DNA of 27,769 nt from 2-02-FULL-43-13 sp043813805 (GCA_043813805.1 JBDRKR010000022.1:1-27769); one strand, 5' to 3'. Positions 6,958 to 15,213 are shown, counted from the stretch's first letter. The notes: a model not told the origin generated them from the letters alone. Program-made: numbers and translations.

Positions 6958-8582
6958 CTGTGGAAAATCGACAACCGGATAATTTTTATTTCCGGAGACT
7001 TTAAAAGATGGCAGGCTGAAAAATAAACGAGCGCCCCGACGATTCCCGCAATGGCTGACTGAATCAAAATACCCAAAAAGGTTCTCATTTCGACGAACCC
7101 CGCCGAAAATTTAAGGGAAAAATAAACGGCAACGCCCATTAAAACGGTAGCTAAAACCACCCTGAAAAAAGACTTGGCGATATATTTAAGCCTAATATGG
7201 CCCAGAGTTTTGCGCAAGAAAAACAAAAGCAGCAAGCACTGCAAAGCGCCGGAGACCGACATTGCTAAAGGAAGCCCGATAACGGCGATATCTTTAATAT
7301 CGGAGAGTTCCAAGGCGTTGGCTAAAAATTGCCGGAAAGGATTGGCAAAACCCAAAAGCCAGACGAAGAAAAATGCTAAAACGACGTTAAACGCCATGGA
7401 AACGAAGCTGATGGCCACGGGGATTTTGGTATTCTGGAAAGAATAAAAAACCCTGGCCAAAAAAGGTACGCAAGAAGCGACAAAAATACCCAGGCAGAAA
7501 AGTCCGAGGGAAGCTGCGGTTAATCTCGTATCTTGCCAGGTAAATTCGCCCGTACCCAAAACAAGGCGGATAATCTGAGCCCTCAATAAAAATAGGAAAA
7601 GAGAAATAGGTATGATCAGAAAAGTCATTTGGCGCAAGCTCGAAGAAAATTGATCTAAAAACTCCTGCTTTTGGCCGTTGACCCACGCCCGCGATAAAAA
7701 CGGAAAAGAAGCCACGGCAAACGAAGCGCCCACAATTCCGATGGGCATATATTGAATATTGTTGGCGAAATTGAAAATAGCGATAGAGCCCGCAGCCAGC
7801 GTCGAAGCTATAGCCGTAATAACTATTAAATTCAGATTGTAGGCGGTCGTGCCGATGGTCCGGGGAATCATCAGTTTGAATATTTTAAGAAGACCGGGAT
7901 AGTTGAAATTTAAAACGGGCTTATATTTAAAACCCGACGCTTGAGCGATCGGAATCTGGATAACCCAATGTAAAAAAGCGCCTAAAATCACGCCGTAAGC
8001 CAGCCCCCGCACCCCGAAAGACGGCACGAAGAATAAAATACCGCTAATGATTCCCAGATTGTAAAAAATGGGCGCGATTGAATAAGCGAAAAAACGGTTA
8101 AAATAGTGTAAAATTCCCGAAAAGATAGCGGACAGCCCCAAAAGAATCGGGCTCAAAAACATAATCCTGGTTAGGGCTATAGCCAAAACCTTTTGTTCCG
8201 CATTAAACCCCGGAGCTATGAAATTCATTAAAAGAGGAGTAAAAATAGCCAAAATTCCGCAGATGGCTACAAGTAAAACCAAAAAACAATTCACGACGTT
8301 ATTGACCAGCGTCCACGCTTCCTTCTCGTTTTTCTTGAAAGATTCGGCAAAAACCGGCAGAAACACAGCCGTAACCCCGCCCATAATTAAAATACTGTAA
8401 ACGAAATCCGGAATGCGGAAAGCGGCGAAATAAACGTCGAGTGTTTCCCCCGCTCCGAAAGTCCCGGCCAAAAGCCGGTCTCTCACTAAACCCAAAAGCC
8501 GGCTGATTAAAGCCGAGGTGCCCAGAATCAAGGCGGCGAAACTGGCTGTTTTAGCTTGCGAACGAAAGAGGCGTTTAAGCAT
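6951..8582 (-). CDS. murJ: Lipid II flippase MurJ (MviN)
   Basis: 543 aa polytopic membrane protein of the MATE/MOP fold with about 14 predicted helices. The N-terminal stretch LGTSALISRLLGLVRDRLLAGTFGAG is the MurJ signature, including the arginines known to be needed for lipid II transport, followed by DVYFAAFRIPDF. It moves lipid II across the membrane for peptidoglycan synthesis. The start is ATG 8582 with no SD; a TAGAAT box ends 11 bases upstream. lepA overlaps its 3' end. Confidence 0.93.
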   Translation of the reverse strand: MLKRLFRSQAKTASFAALILGTSALISRLLGLVRDRLLAGTFGAGETLDVYFAAFRIPDFVYSILIMGGVTAVFLPVFAESFKKNEKEAWTLVNNVVNCFLVLLVAICGILAIFTPLLMNFIAPGFNAEQKVLAIALTRIMFLSPILLGLSAIFSGILHYFNRFFAYSIAPIFYNLGIISGILFFVPSFGVRGLAYGVILGAFLHWVIQIPIAQASGFKYKPVLNFNYPGLLKIFKLMIPRTIGTTAYNLNLIVITAIASTLAAGSIAIFNFANNIQYMPIGIVGASFAVASFPFLSRAWVNGQKQEFLDQFSSSLRQMTFLIIPISLFLFLLRAQIIRLVLGTGEFTWQDTRLTAASLGLFCLGIFVASCVPFLARVFYSFQNTKIPVAISFVSMAFNVVLAFFFVWLLGFANPFRQFLANALELSDIKDIAVIGLPLAMSVSGALQCLLLLFFLRKTLGHIRLKYIAKSFFRVVLATVLMGVAVYFSLKFSAGFVEMRTFLGILIQSAIAGIVGALVYFSACHLLKSPEIKIIRLSIFHRC

Positions 8583-8593
8583 TGACGTTCTTT

Positions 8594-8623
8594 ATTCTAT
8601 CTTTTTTTTTCCTTCTTTACAAA
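8594..8623 (-). promoter_or_regulatory. Possible short-leader promoter of murJ
   Basis: TAGAAT at 8594-8599 (minus strand), with a TTTGTA-like -35 18 bases upstream. The expected start lies within about 5 bases of the ATG, implying a leaderless or near-leaderless mRNA. The -35 match is weak. Confidence 0.4.
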
Positions 8624-8644
8624 TCTCAAGCTTCCAGATAGTAT
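8616..8644 (+). promoter_or_regulatory. Promoter of pyrB
   Basis: TTTACA (8616-8621) and TAGTAT (8639-8644) are exactly 17 bases apart. The leader would be about 33 bases and contain AAGGAGGG before ATG 8684. Confidence 0.75.
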
Positions 8645-8683
8645 CTCTACAGAAGAAGCTAGAACCTTAAAAAGGAGGGAAAT

Positions 8684-9724
8684 ATGGAAAGATTGGCCCA
8701 CATCATCGAAACGCAACAATTCACCGTGCCTTGGCTGGAAGAGGACTTCTTCCCCCTGGTCGATGAAATGGATGAATTGCTCGACAAAAGAGAGAAAGGC
8801 CTCATTAACTCTCCAGTGCGAACAGACCTGACCGGTAAAAATGTGGTTGAGTTCTTTTATGGGGCAAGCACCCGAACGATGCTTACCTTCCAGTTTGCTA
8901 CAAGAGAACTGAATGCTGTAAATTTCGCCACGGATAACGCCGGCATCAGCTCTTCCGCCGCCAAGGGCGAGAGTCTCCGCGATACCATCAAGGTAATCTC
9001 GAGCTACCGTTCTGTTGATGTTATCGCCGTAAGAACGCCGATTAGTCAGAAACCGGAAGAACAGCAGCTCGTATTGAAAGACGCTGTTCCGTTTTCCACG
9101 AAGCCTATTATTAACGCCGGCGACCGGAATGACCAGCACCCCACCCAAACCCTGATCGATCTCTACACTATCAAAAGAGGGAAAGGGAAAATCGGCGGTC
9201 TAATAATAGGCCTTGGAGGAGATGTTGGGGGAAGTCGAACGGTCAGATCGCTTATTTATTTGGCCGCAAAATATCTCGGGACGAAATTTATTATAATTTC
9301 GCCCAAGATGACCCGGTTGCCTAATGACCTTAGAAACCACCTGCAAGAAAACCATATAGATTTCCAAGAAGTTAACGACGTAAGAGAGGTGGCCCCAATC
9401 CTTGATGTTTATTATGTCGTCAGAATCCAGACGGAATCAAGCAACGAAAAAGGCAGACTTCTTTTTATGCCCAAATACGGAACGCCGACTTTCTGGTCAG
9501 TCAATCAAGAAGTGCTAGATCTTCTGCCGGAGGAGGCCATTATTCTGCATCCCTTACCGCGAACGCAGGATGAGCTCCCGTATAAAACCGACAGCGACCC
9601 GAGATCCCGATACTTCCAGCAGGCCAAATGGGGCGATGTAGTAAGGATGGCTTTATTGCTGACAATTCTTAAAGAGCCGTACAAAACAAATTTTCTCAAA
9701 AAAACGAACCCGCTGGTTCTTTAG
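8684..9724 (+). CDS. pyrB: Aspartate carbamoyltransferase catalytic chain, divergent
   Basis: 346 aa, about 35 longer than usual. Joins carbamoyl phosphate to aspartate in pyrimidine synthesis. Visible: carbamoyl-phosphate loop STRT (62-65), K94 (equivalent of E. coli Lys84) in AKGESL, R117, H152 in NAGDRNDQHPTQTL, R185 in GSRTVRSL, R247 and Q249, and HPLPR (289-293). Odd changes: the Glu of FFEASTRTR is Gly60, the last Arg is Met66, and the E. coli Arg234 equivalent is Ser252. The strong SD and its own promoter and terminator mark it as a one-gene unit. No other pyrimidine gene is in the window. It could be another carbamoyltransferase, but the HPTQTL and RIQ motifs favour PyrB. Confidence 0.87.
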   Translation: MERLAHIIETQQFTVPWLEEDFFPLVDEMDELLDKREKGLINSPVRTDLTGKNVVEFFYGASTRTMLTFQFATRELNAVNFATDNAGISSSAAKGESLRDTIKVISSYRSVDVIAVRTPISQKPEEQQLVLKDAVPFSTKPIINAGDRNDQHPTQTLIDLYTIKRGKGKIGGLIIGLGGDVGGSRTVRSLIYLAAKYLGTKFIIISPKMTRLPNDLRNHLQENHIDFQEVNDVREVAPILDVYYVVRIQTESSNEKGRLLFMPKYGTPTFWSVNQEVLDLLPEEAIILHPLPRTQDELPYKTDSDPRSRYFQQAKWGDVVRMALLLTILKEPYKTNFLKKTNPLVL

Positions 9725-9740
9725 TTTAAAACAATAAAAA

Positions 9741-9771
9741 TGCCGTACAGGTAAAACTGTACGGCACTTTT
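9741..9771 (+). terminator. Terminator of pyrB
   Basis: TGCCGTACAG (9741-9750) pairs perfectly with 9757-9766 around loop GTAAAA, followed by CTTTT. It may also serve rnpB reading from the other strand, where AAAA precedes and ATTTTTATTG follows. Confidence 0.85.
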
Positions 9772-9774
9772 AAT

Positions 9775-10192
9775 GCTCAAGCAGGCAATAAGCCGAATTC
9801 TGTCGTGGGCAATCATCTATCTGGCCCTAATGTTACCATTAAGGTCTGGCGAGCTACTTTTAACAGAAATTCTATGATGAAACACAGATTTCTGCTTTGC
9901 TCTTGCTCCCGGGTAAGAATTTAGCCGTTTCACTCCCCGCCCTCTATGCTCACCACAAACTCTAATACATTCATTTTATGTTTATAAATCAATTAATCCA
10001 ACTAACCTTAGTGATGGGCTTAGAGGGCGGGGCATCGTCACTGTTCGCATCTCTCGGCTCACGCCGGACGGGCGTTACCCGCTACCTTTTTAACCTGCCT
10101 TTCAGCAAGTAGGAGTTCGGACTTTCCTCCCTTCGACAAACTCAGGGTAAACCCCAAGCCCATCAAAGAGTAATTGCCTCGCCTACTTGAGC
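9775..10192 (-). ncRNA. rnpB: RNase P RNA, bacterial class A-like
   Basis: The minus strand contains the conserved GAGGAAAGTCCGAACTCC near the 5' end and GACAGAATTCGGCTTAT near the 3' end, both hallmarks of RNase P RNA. The terminal P1 helix is a 12-bp pairing of 10181-10192 with 9775-9786, which sets the ends. Length is about 418 nt. An AT-rich stretch near 9960-10010 probably forms a peripheral helix. RNase P matures tRNA 5' ends, which matters here because the tRNAs lie directly behind protein genes. Confidence 0.93.
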
Positions 10193-10198
10193 AAGTAT

Positions 10199-10227
10199 AT
10201 TATAACCAATTCAAAGACCCCTGTCAA
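10199..10227 (-). promoter_or_regulatory. Consensus promoter of rnpB
   Basis: On the minus strand a perfect TTGACA (10222-10227) and perfect TATAAT (10199-10204) are 17 bases apart. The expected start at about 10192 coincides with the first base of the P1 helix. Confidence 0.9.
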
Positions 10228-10257
10228 ACAAAAAAGCCCAACCGCAGTCGGGCTTTT
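10228..10257 (-). terminator. Terminator of the 370-aa protein gene
   Basis: Minus-strand AAAAGCCCGAC and GTTGGGCTTTT form an 11-bp stem with loop TGCG and a T-run. It abuts the -35 box of rnpB with no gap. Confidence 0.85.
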
Positions 10258-10278
10258 ATACTTATTGAATTTCTCGCT

Positions 10279-11391
10279 CTATTTGGGAGGATGAAGAAAC
10301 ACACCTTTCCATTTCTTGCCGCCTTTAACTGCTTTGGAATGTTTAATTTCAACACACTCCACTTCTTTTCCTTTTCGAGTAAAATGTTGGGTAACGTACT
10401 GCACAATATCAGGAGCTTCCGGCGTGGGCTTGAAATCAACCCATCCTTCTTTTGGCTTCTTTTCGCCTTTGAGACGGACGACAAGAAAATAATTGCCCTC
10501 CGCGGAGGGAGCGCGATTATCCGCTTTCTTCAATCTGCCTGCGAACTTGTTGCCGTCGGTAAAGTTGATGGTAAACTCCGTACTTTTGCCGGCAAGCAAC
10601 TGCCTAAACTGACGGACCGCTTCCGCAATCCACAGCTCGCTTTCTTCGACCGGACGGGGTTCTCCATGTTTACTATCACCCCACCACGAACAATTATTGG
10701 CTTCGTCCCAAATACTGCCGTCATCCCAATAAACAAGGCGATATTGATATTCTTTATAAGGATGGTATTCCTGTTTCTTTTTGACGAAACGCGTCCCCAT
10801 GCAGGTTTTAACCGCCGGAATGCCGTCGCGATCAAAGACGACGAATTGGCGACCGACCCGGTATACCGGATCGTCCTGCAAACCTTCCGGAAAAGCGTAG
10901 TCGCCGATGAGCTCCTCGTCGCCGATGGCATAAAACCAAGGGGAAAGAGCTCCGCAAGGAATAAAACGCTTGAACCCGAGAAGTTTTGGAAAGGTTTCCG
11001 TTGAATCGTGGCGCCCCCAGTATCGCTTGAAAGCGGCGCGGGCATTTTCGAGCGCTTCCCATTCGCTGAACAATGCGTCGCCAGGACCCCGATACTCATG
11101 AATAACAAATCCGCAGCGGCCTCCGGGCGGATCCTTGATCTCCAAGACCTCAATGTAGCCGCATCCGCCGCCCGCATAATCATGCTGGGTAATTTGGTAG
11201 CGAGTATACATGCCATATCCGCCGTGCGGCACATTGACCTGGCCCGTAGTCGGTATATCAATCGTCCGGACATTTTTCTTTAAAAACCCTCTGACTTCTT
11301 CTACGTCAACATCGGTAGGACAAGCGAACTCAACCAACTGGCCGATTCCTGTTCTGCCTTCGCCGTATCGATACGAAGAAAACCGATCCAT
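10279..11391 (-). CDS. Unrecognised 370-aa protein
   Basis: I do not recognise this family. No signal peptide or membrane segment is seen. The N-terminal two thirds are rich in Gly, Tyr, Trp and acidic residues (GGYGMYTRYQITQHDYAGG, LVYWDDGSIWDEANNCSWW); the last 90 residues look like a beta-rich domain (STEFTINFTDGNKFAGRLK) and end strongly basic. The frame extends 7 codons further up, but AAGGAGG lies 7 bases before M8, so M8 (11391) is taken as start. Own promoter (11440-11467) and terminator (10228-10257). It appears GC-rich compared with the neighbouring operons, suggesting acquisition or different selection. Confidence 0.75.
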   Translation of the reverse strand: MDRFSSYRYGEGRTGIGQLVEFACPTDVDVEEVRGFLKKNVRTIDIPTTGQVNVPHGGYGMYTRYQITQHDYAGGGCGYIEVLEIKDPPGGRCGFVIHEYRGPGDALFSEWEALENARAAFKRYWGRHDSTETFPKLLGFKRFIPCGALSPWFYAIGDEELIGDYAFPEGLQDDPVYRVGRQFVVFDRDGIPAVKTCMGTRFVKKKQEYHPYKEYQYRLVYWDDGSIWDEANNCSWWGDSKHGEPRPVEESELWIAEAVRQFRQLLAGKSTEFTINFTDGNKFAGRLKKADNRAPSAEGNYFLVVRLKGEKKPKEGWVDFKPTPEAPDIVQYVTQHFTRKGKEVECVEIKHSKAVKGGKKWKGVFLHPPK

Positions 11392-11439
11392 GGCAACCTC
11401 CTTTTCCTGCATTTTGTTAAATATCTAAGCGTCTAGAAG

Positions 11440-11467
11440 ATACTACCAACAGCAACCGAAAAGTCAA
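11440..11467 (-). promoter_or_regulatory. Promoter of the 370-aa protein gene
   Basis: TTGACT (11462-11467) and TAGTAT (11440-11445) on the minus strand, 16 bases apart. The leader would be about 42 bases and carries AAGGAGG. Confidence 0.65.
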
Positions 11468-11472
11468 CAACC

Positions 11473-11502
11473 AAAATGACCCCGCTAAGCGAGGTCATTT
11501 TT
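11473..11502 (-). terminator. Terminator of the hrcA-dnaJ-tRNA-Lys operon
   Basis: Minus-strand AAAATGACCTCGC pairs with GCGGGGTCATTTT (one T-G pair) around a 3-base loop. It lies a few bases after tRNA-Lys. Confidence 0.85.
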
Positions 11503-11507
11503 ACCTG

Positions 11508-11580
11508 TGCCCCCGTCGAGACTCGAACTCGAAACCATCACCTTAAAAGGGTGTTGCTCTACCAGTTGAGCTACAGGGGC
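11508..11580 (-). tRNA. tRNA-Lys (anticodon TTT)
   Basis: Minus-strand cloverleaf: acceptor GCCCCTG/CGGGGGC, D arm GCTCAACTGGTAGAGC, anticodon loop CTTTTAA (anticodon TTT), T arm TCGAG-TTCGAGT-CTCGA, discriminator A, no encoded CCA. Its first base is the base directly after the dnaJ stop codon, so it must be cut out of the heat-shock operon transcript or have a promoter inside dnaJ. Confidence 0.95.
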
Positions 11581-12666
11581 CTATATTCCTTCCTTTTTCA
11601 ATTCTTCCAATAATTCTTTCTGTTTCTTGCTAAGTTTCTGCGGAGTTTTCACTATCAGTTTAACATACAAGCTTCCTTGGCCATAGCCCGAGAAATGCGG
11701 GATGCCTTTGTTAGAAATCCGTAAAACTTTGCCCGATTCTGTTCCCGAGGGTATTTTAAGCAAAATACCCTTTCCGTCAAGGGTTGAAATTTCAATCTCT
11801 CCGCCTAAAGCCGCCTGAGAAAAAGACAGCGGAATATTGATTATTAAATCATCTCCCTTCCGCTGGAAGGTCGCATGTTTTTTTATAAAGATTCTGATAT
11901 ATAAATCACCGGATTTGCCGCCCTTGCGGCCGGCCTCTCCCTTGTCCTCAACTTTGATAACCTGATTCGTATCCACGCCCGCCGGAATAAAAATCTTGAT
12001 TTTCTCTTCACTCTTGATCCTGCCCTCGCCCCGACAAACATTGCAGGGCTTTGAGGGCCTTTGCCCTTCACCTGAACATTCCGGACAAACGGCCAGCCGG
12101 GTGACCGAACCAAAAATCGTTTTTGCAATCTGCTGAACCTCGCCCGTTCCCCGGCAAGTAAAACATTCGTTTAGGGGAGTATTGGGTTCTGCTCCCTTGC
12201 CGTGGCAACGCACGCAAACAACTTCTTTATAAAGAGAAAATTCTTTTTCCTGAGTTTTTAAGACAGCTTCTAGGGGAAGCTCGAGATCAACCTCGATGTC
12301 TTTACCTTTTTTAACATTCTGCTTCCGGCCACGGCCGCCGAATCCGAACATTTCTCCAAAAAGATCGCCTAAATCAGCAGAATCAAAACCCTGCTGGCCG
12401 CCAAAGCCCTGGCCGAAGCCAAAATCCCATCCGCCCGCGCCTCCTGGTGCCTGTCCGCCCTCAAAAACGCGGCCGAATTGGTCATACTGCGCCCGCTTAT
12501 CTTTATTCGAAAGAGTCTGGTAAGCCTCGTTGACCTCCTTGAACTTGCTTTCATCGCCACCCTTATCAGGATGATGTTGGTGAGCCAGTTTATGGTAGGC
12601 TTTTCTGATGTCTTCAGGCGAAGCGGTTTTTTCGACTCCTAAAATTTGGTAGAAATCTTTGGCCAT
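11581..12666 (-). CDS. dnaJ: Chaperone DnaJ
   Basis: 361 aa co-chaperone that delivers clients to DnaK and stimulates its ATPase. J domain with HPD at HHPDKGG (about residues 32-38), Gly/Phe-rich linker (GQGFGGQQGFDS...), four CxxCxGxG zinc motifs (CVRCHGKG, CFTCRGTG, CPECSGEG, CNVCRGEG) and the two C-terminal client-binding domains. The HPDKGGDE sequence is more like eukaryotic-type DnaJ than the usual HPDKNPGD. A 17-bp hairpin separates it from dnaK; the stop TAG touches tRNA-Lys. Confidence 0.96.
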   Translation of the reverse strand: MAKDFYQILGVEKTASPEDIRKAYHKLAHQHHPDKGGDESKFKEVNEAYQTLSNKDKRAQYDQFGRVFEGGQAPGGAGGWDFGFGQGFGGQQGFDSADLGDLFGEMFGFGGRGRKQNVKKGKDIEVDLELPLEAVLKTQEKEFSLYKEVVCVRCHGKGAEPNTPLNECFTCRGTGEVQQIAKTIFGSVTRLAVCPECSGEGQRPSKPCNVCRGEGRIKSEEKIKIFIPAGVDTNQVIKVEDKGEAGRKGGKSGDLYIRIFIKKHATFQRKGDDLIINIPLSFSQAALGGEIEISTLDGKGILLKIPSGTESGKVLRISNKGIPHFSGYGQGSLYVKLIVKTPQKLSKKQKELLEELKKEGI

Positions 12667-12676
12667 TCGATTCTTA

Positions 12677-12718
12677 GAGGTCCGACCACCCCCATAATTT
12701 TGGGGGTGGTCGGACCTC
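12677..12718 (-). repeat. 17-bp hairpin between dnaK and dnaJ
   Basis: Perfect complementary arms 12677-12693 and 12702-12718 (GAGGTCCGACCACCCCC) with an 8-base AT loop. It lies between the dnaK stop and the dnaJ start, leaving only 10 bases before the dnaJ ATG. No T-run follows, so a stability, processing or repeat element is more likely than a terminator. Confidence 0.8.
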
Positions 12719-12726
12719 CTAACATT

Positions 12727-14652
12727 TTAATTTTGTTTTTCTTTATATTCCCCTTCTTCAGGTCCGCCAGTGGGCGGATTATTTTCTTCGGGCTTAGACT
12801 GTTGTTTATCTTGTGGTGAGCCTGCCGAACCATACAATTCGGTGCCGATTTGCTGAACAACCTGAGAAAGCTCCGAAGTCTTCTGTTTAATTTCCTCTAT
12901 ATTATCACCATCTTTGACTTTTTTCAACGCTTCAACGCTCTCTTCTATTTTCTTTTTGGTATCACTAGAAACCTTGTCGCCGGCGTCTTTCACGGCTTTC
13001 TCGGTAGTATAAACCAGGCTGTCGGCCAGATTCCTTGATTCAATCAATTCCTGTTTTTTCTTATCGTCTTCAGCATGTATTTCGGCCTCTTTTTTCATCT
13101 TTTCAATTTCATCTTTAGACAAACCGACCGAACCCTCGATCCTAACCGATTGGGTTTTGTTAGTCGCCTTGTCTTTGGCTGTCACAGTAACAATGCCGTT
13201 AGCGTCAACGTCAAAAGCCACTTCAACTTGCGGCAAGCCTCGAGGAGCTGGCGGAATGCCGTCTAAAACAAACTTACCGACGGATCTGTTATCTTTAGCC
13301 ATAGGCCTTTCTCCCTGCAAAACAATGATTTCTACGGCCGGCTGATTGTCGGCTGCTGTGGAGAAAACCTGAGTTTTAGCTGTCGGAATAGTGGTGTTTT
13401 TCTGAATCATTACAGTATTAATACCGCCCAGGGTTTCGATACCCAAAGAGAGCGGCAAAACGTCGAGTAATAAGACGCTTTTGATGTCTCCTTCCGGGGC
13501 CCGGCCTTCTGTTTTGGCTCTCAAAATTTCCGCTTCGATGGAAGCCCCAATCGCCACCACTTCTTCAGGGTTGATGGATTTATTGGGTTCTTTACCGAAA
13601 AACTTCTTGACTGCTTCTCTAACCGCCGGCACCAGAGTTGTGCCGCCGACCAAAACCACTTCTTCAATGTCTTTTGTGGCCAGCTTAATTTCGGCCAGAG
13701 TTTTTTCGACCCTATCAATTGATCTCTCAATCAAATCAGCGGTCAATTTATCGAACTGAGCACGAGATAATTTATAAAGCAAATGTTTAGGGCCGGCGGA
13801 GTCAGACGTGATAAAAGGCAAATTAATGTCGGTTTCTTGAGCCGAAGAAAGTTCGATTTTGGCTTTTTCGGCCGCTTCCTTCAATCGCTGCAAGGCCAAA
13901 GAATCTTTAGACAAATCAATGCCGTTGTCTTTCTTAAACTCATCGATGAGCCAGCTGATGATTTTCTGATCAAAGTCGCGTCCCCCAAGGTGAGGTTCTC
14001 CGCCCGTCGCCATAACTTCAACGGTATCGGATGTCGTATTTAAAATCGAAACATCGAAAGTTCCGCCGCCGAAGTCATAAACAGCGATCTGCTGGTTGGC
14101 CTTTCTAGTAAAACCGTAAGACAAGGCTGCCGCCGTCGGTTCGTTGATGATTCTCAAAACGTTTAAGCCGGCAATTTCCCCGGCGGCTTTTGTCGCTTTT
14201 CTTTGGGAATCGTCGAAATTAGCCGGACAGGTGATAACGACATTAGTAATTTTTTCTCCCAGCTTCTCTTCGGCATCAGCTTTCAATTTCTGCAAAATCA
14301 TGGCTGAAATTTCAATCGGACTCAACCATTTGTCGCCCATTTTTACCTCAACTTCGCCGTCTTTTCTCTCCCTGGTTTCATAAGACAGAAGCTTTAATTC
14401 TTTTTGGACTTCCGGGTCGGAATGCCGGCGTCCAATAAATCTTTTCACGGAATGGATCGTATTTTTCGAATTGGTGATCGCTTGCCTTTCGGCCAAAATC
14501 CCGACGATCCGCTCGCCATTTTTAGAAACAGCGACGACCGACGGCATCAGAACCGAGCCCTCTCTCGTTTCGAGACACTTCGGCTCACCGTTGATAATGG
14601 TGGCCATTTTTGAAATTGATGTACCTAAGTCGATACCTAATATTTTTGACAT
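12727..14652 (-). CDS. dnaK: Chaperone DnaK (Hsp70)
   Basis: 641 aa. Nucleotide-binding domain begins MSKILGIDLGTSISKMA; phosphate motifs VYDFGGGTFDVSIL and VLVGGTTLVPAVREAVKKFFG; INEPTAAALSYG is typical. The linker (VLLLDVLPLSLGIETLGG) leads to the substrate domain and an acidic, Pro/Gln-rich tail. The first phosphate loop has GTSISKMA where GTTNSCVA is common. ATP-driven folding with GrpE and DnaJ from the same operon. No SD before ATG; 24 bases separate it from grpE. Confidence 0.97.
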   Translation of the reverse strand: MSKILGIDLGTSISKMATIINGEPKCLETREGSVLMPSVVAVSKNGERIVGILAERQAITNSKNTIHSVKRFIGRRHSDPEVQKELKLLSYETRERKDGEVEVKMGDKWLSPIEISAMILQKLKADAEEKLGEKITNVVITCPANFDDSQRKATKAAGEIAGLNVLRIINEPTAAALSYGFTRKANQQIAVYDFGGGTFDVSILNTTSDTVEVMATGGEPHLGGRDFDQKIISWLIDEFKKDNGIDLSKDSLALQRLKEAAEKAKIELSSAQETDINLPFITSDSAGPKHLLYKLSRAQFDKLTADLIERSIDRVEKTLAEIKLATKDIEEVVLVGGTTLVPAVREAVKKFFGKEPNKSINPEEVVAIGASIEAEILRAKTEGRAPEGDIKSVLLLDVLPLSLGIETLGGINTVMIQKNTTIPTAKTQVFSTAADNQPAVEIIVLQGERPMAKDNRSVGKFVLDGIPPAPRGLPQVEVAFDVDANGIVTVTAKDKATNKTQSVRIEGSVGLSKDEIEKMKKEAEIHAEDDKKKQELIESRNLADSLVYTTEKAVKDAGDKVSSDTKKKIEESVEALKKVKDGDNIEEIKQKTSELSQVVQQIGTELYGSAGSPQDKQQSKPEENNPPTGGPEEGEYKEKQN

Positions 14653-14676
14653 ATGTTTTATAATTTATTTAATTAA

Positions 14677-15198
14677 TTATTTAACTGTTTTCACTTTCGC
14701 CGGCCTCAATAATCGGCCGTTGATTTTATAACCCTTTTGAAGTTCTTCGACAATAATACTCTTTTCTTTATCTTTCACTCCGATTTCTTCGATCACTTCG
14801 TGCAAACTGGGATCAAACTTCTCTCCGATTGACTTTACTTCTTCAACTTTCTGGCTTTTTAAAAAATCCTGAATCTGTTTTTTTATCATTAATAATCCCT
14901 TAATATTTTCGTCTGTCTTTAAATTATCGGCCAACTTTTTTTCAACAATCTCGAAGTTATCCAAGATCGGCAAAACCTTTAAAACGAACTCTTCGTTGGC
15001 GTATTTCAGAAAATCGCTGACCCTCTCCATTTCCTCTTTCTTGTAATTCAATAAATCTGCTCTCGCTCTTTGCCACCCCGCCAAATACTCGGCGGCCTTC
15101 TTTTCCGACTCTTCAATGCTTTTTTTCAATACTTCAATATTTGATTCCTTGCCCTCCGTAGTTTTAACGAAGGAGGGTTCCGGTTTTTTATCGCTCAT
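14677..15198 (-). CDS. grpE: Nucleotide exchange factor GrpE
   Basis: 173 aa. A charged N-terminus and long coiled coil (about 20-85, including WQRARADLLNYKKEEMERV) are followed by the C-terminal beta domain with EKFDPSLHEVIEEI and GYKINGRLLRPAKVKTVK, both typical of GrpE. It releases ADP from DnaK. Lies 15 bases after hrcA and 24 before dnaK. Confidence 0.95.
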   Translation of the reverse strand: MSDKKPEPSFVKTTEGKESNIEVLKKSIEESEKKAAEYLAGWQRARADLLNYKKEEMERVSDFLKYANEEFVLKVLPILDNFEIVEKKLADNLKTDENIKGLLMIKKQIQDFLKSQKVEEVKSIGEKFDPSLHEVIEEIGVKDKEKSIIVEELQKGYKINGRLLRPAKVKTVK

Positions 15199-15213
15199 AT
15201 TAAATAATGTTAA

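Noticed and set aside
8597..9148. 183-codon open frame antisense to pyrB
   Set aside because: Lies within pyrB and has no start signal or recognisable motif; a shadow of pyrB codon use.
10174..11004. 276-codon plus-strand open frame
   Set aside because: Begins inside rnpB and runs antisense to the 370-aa gene, which has the SD, promoter and terminator.
12639..12860. 73-codon open frame across the dnaK-dnaJ gap
   Set aside because: Runs through the 17-bp hairpin and the dnaK tail; repetitive translation with no start signal.
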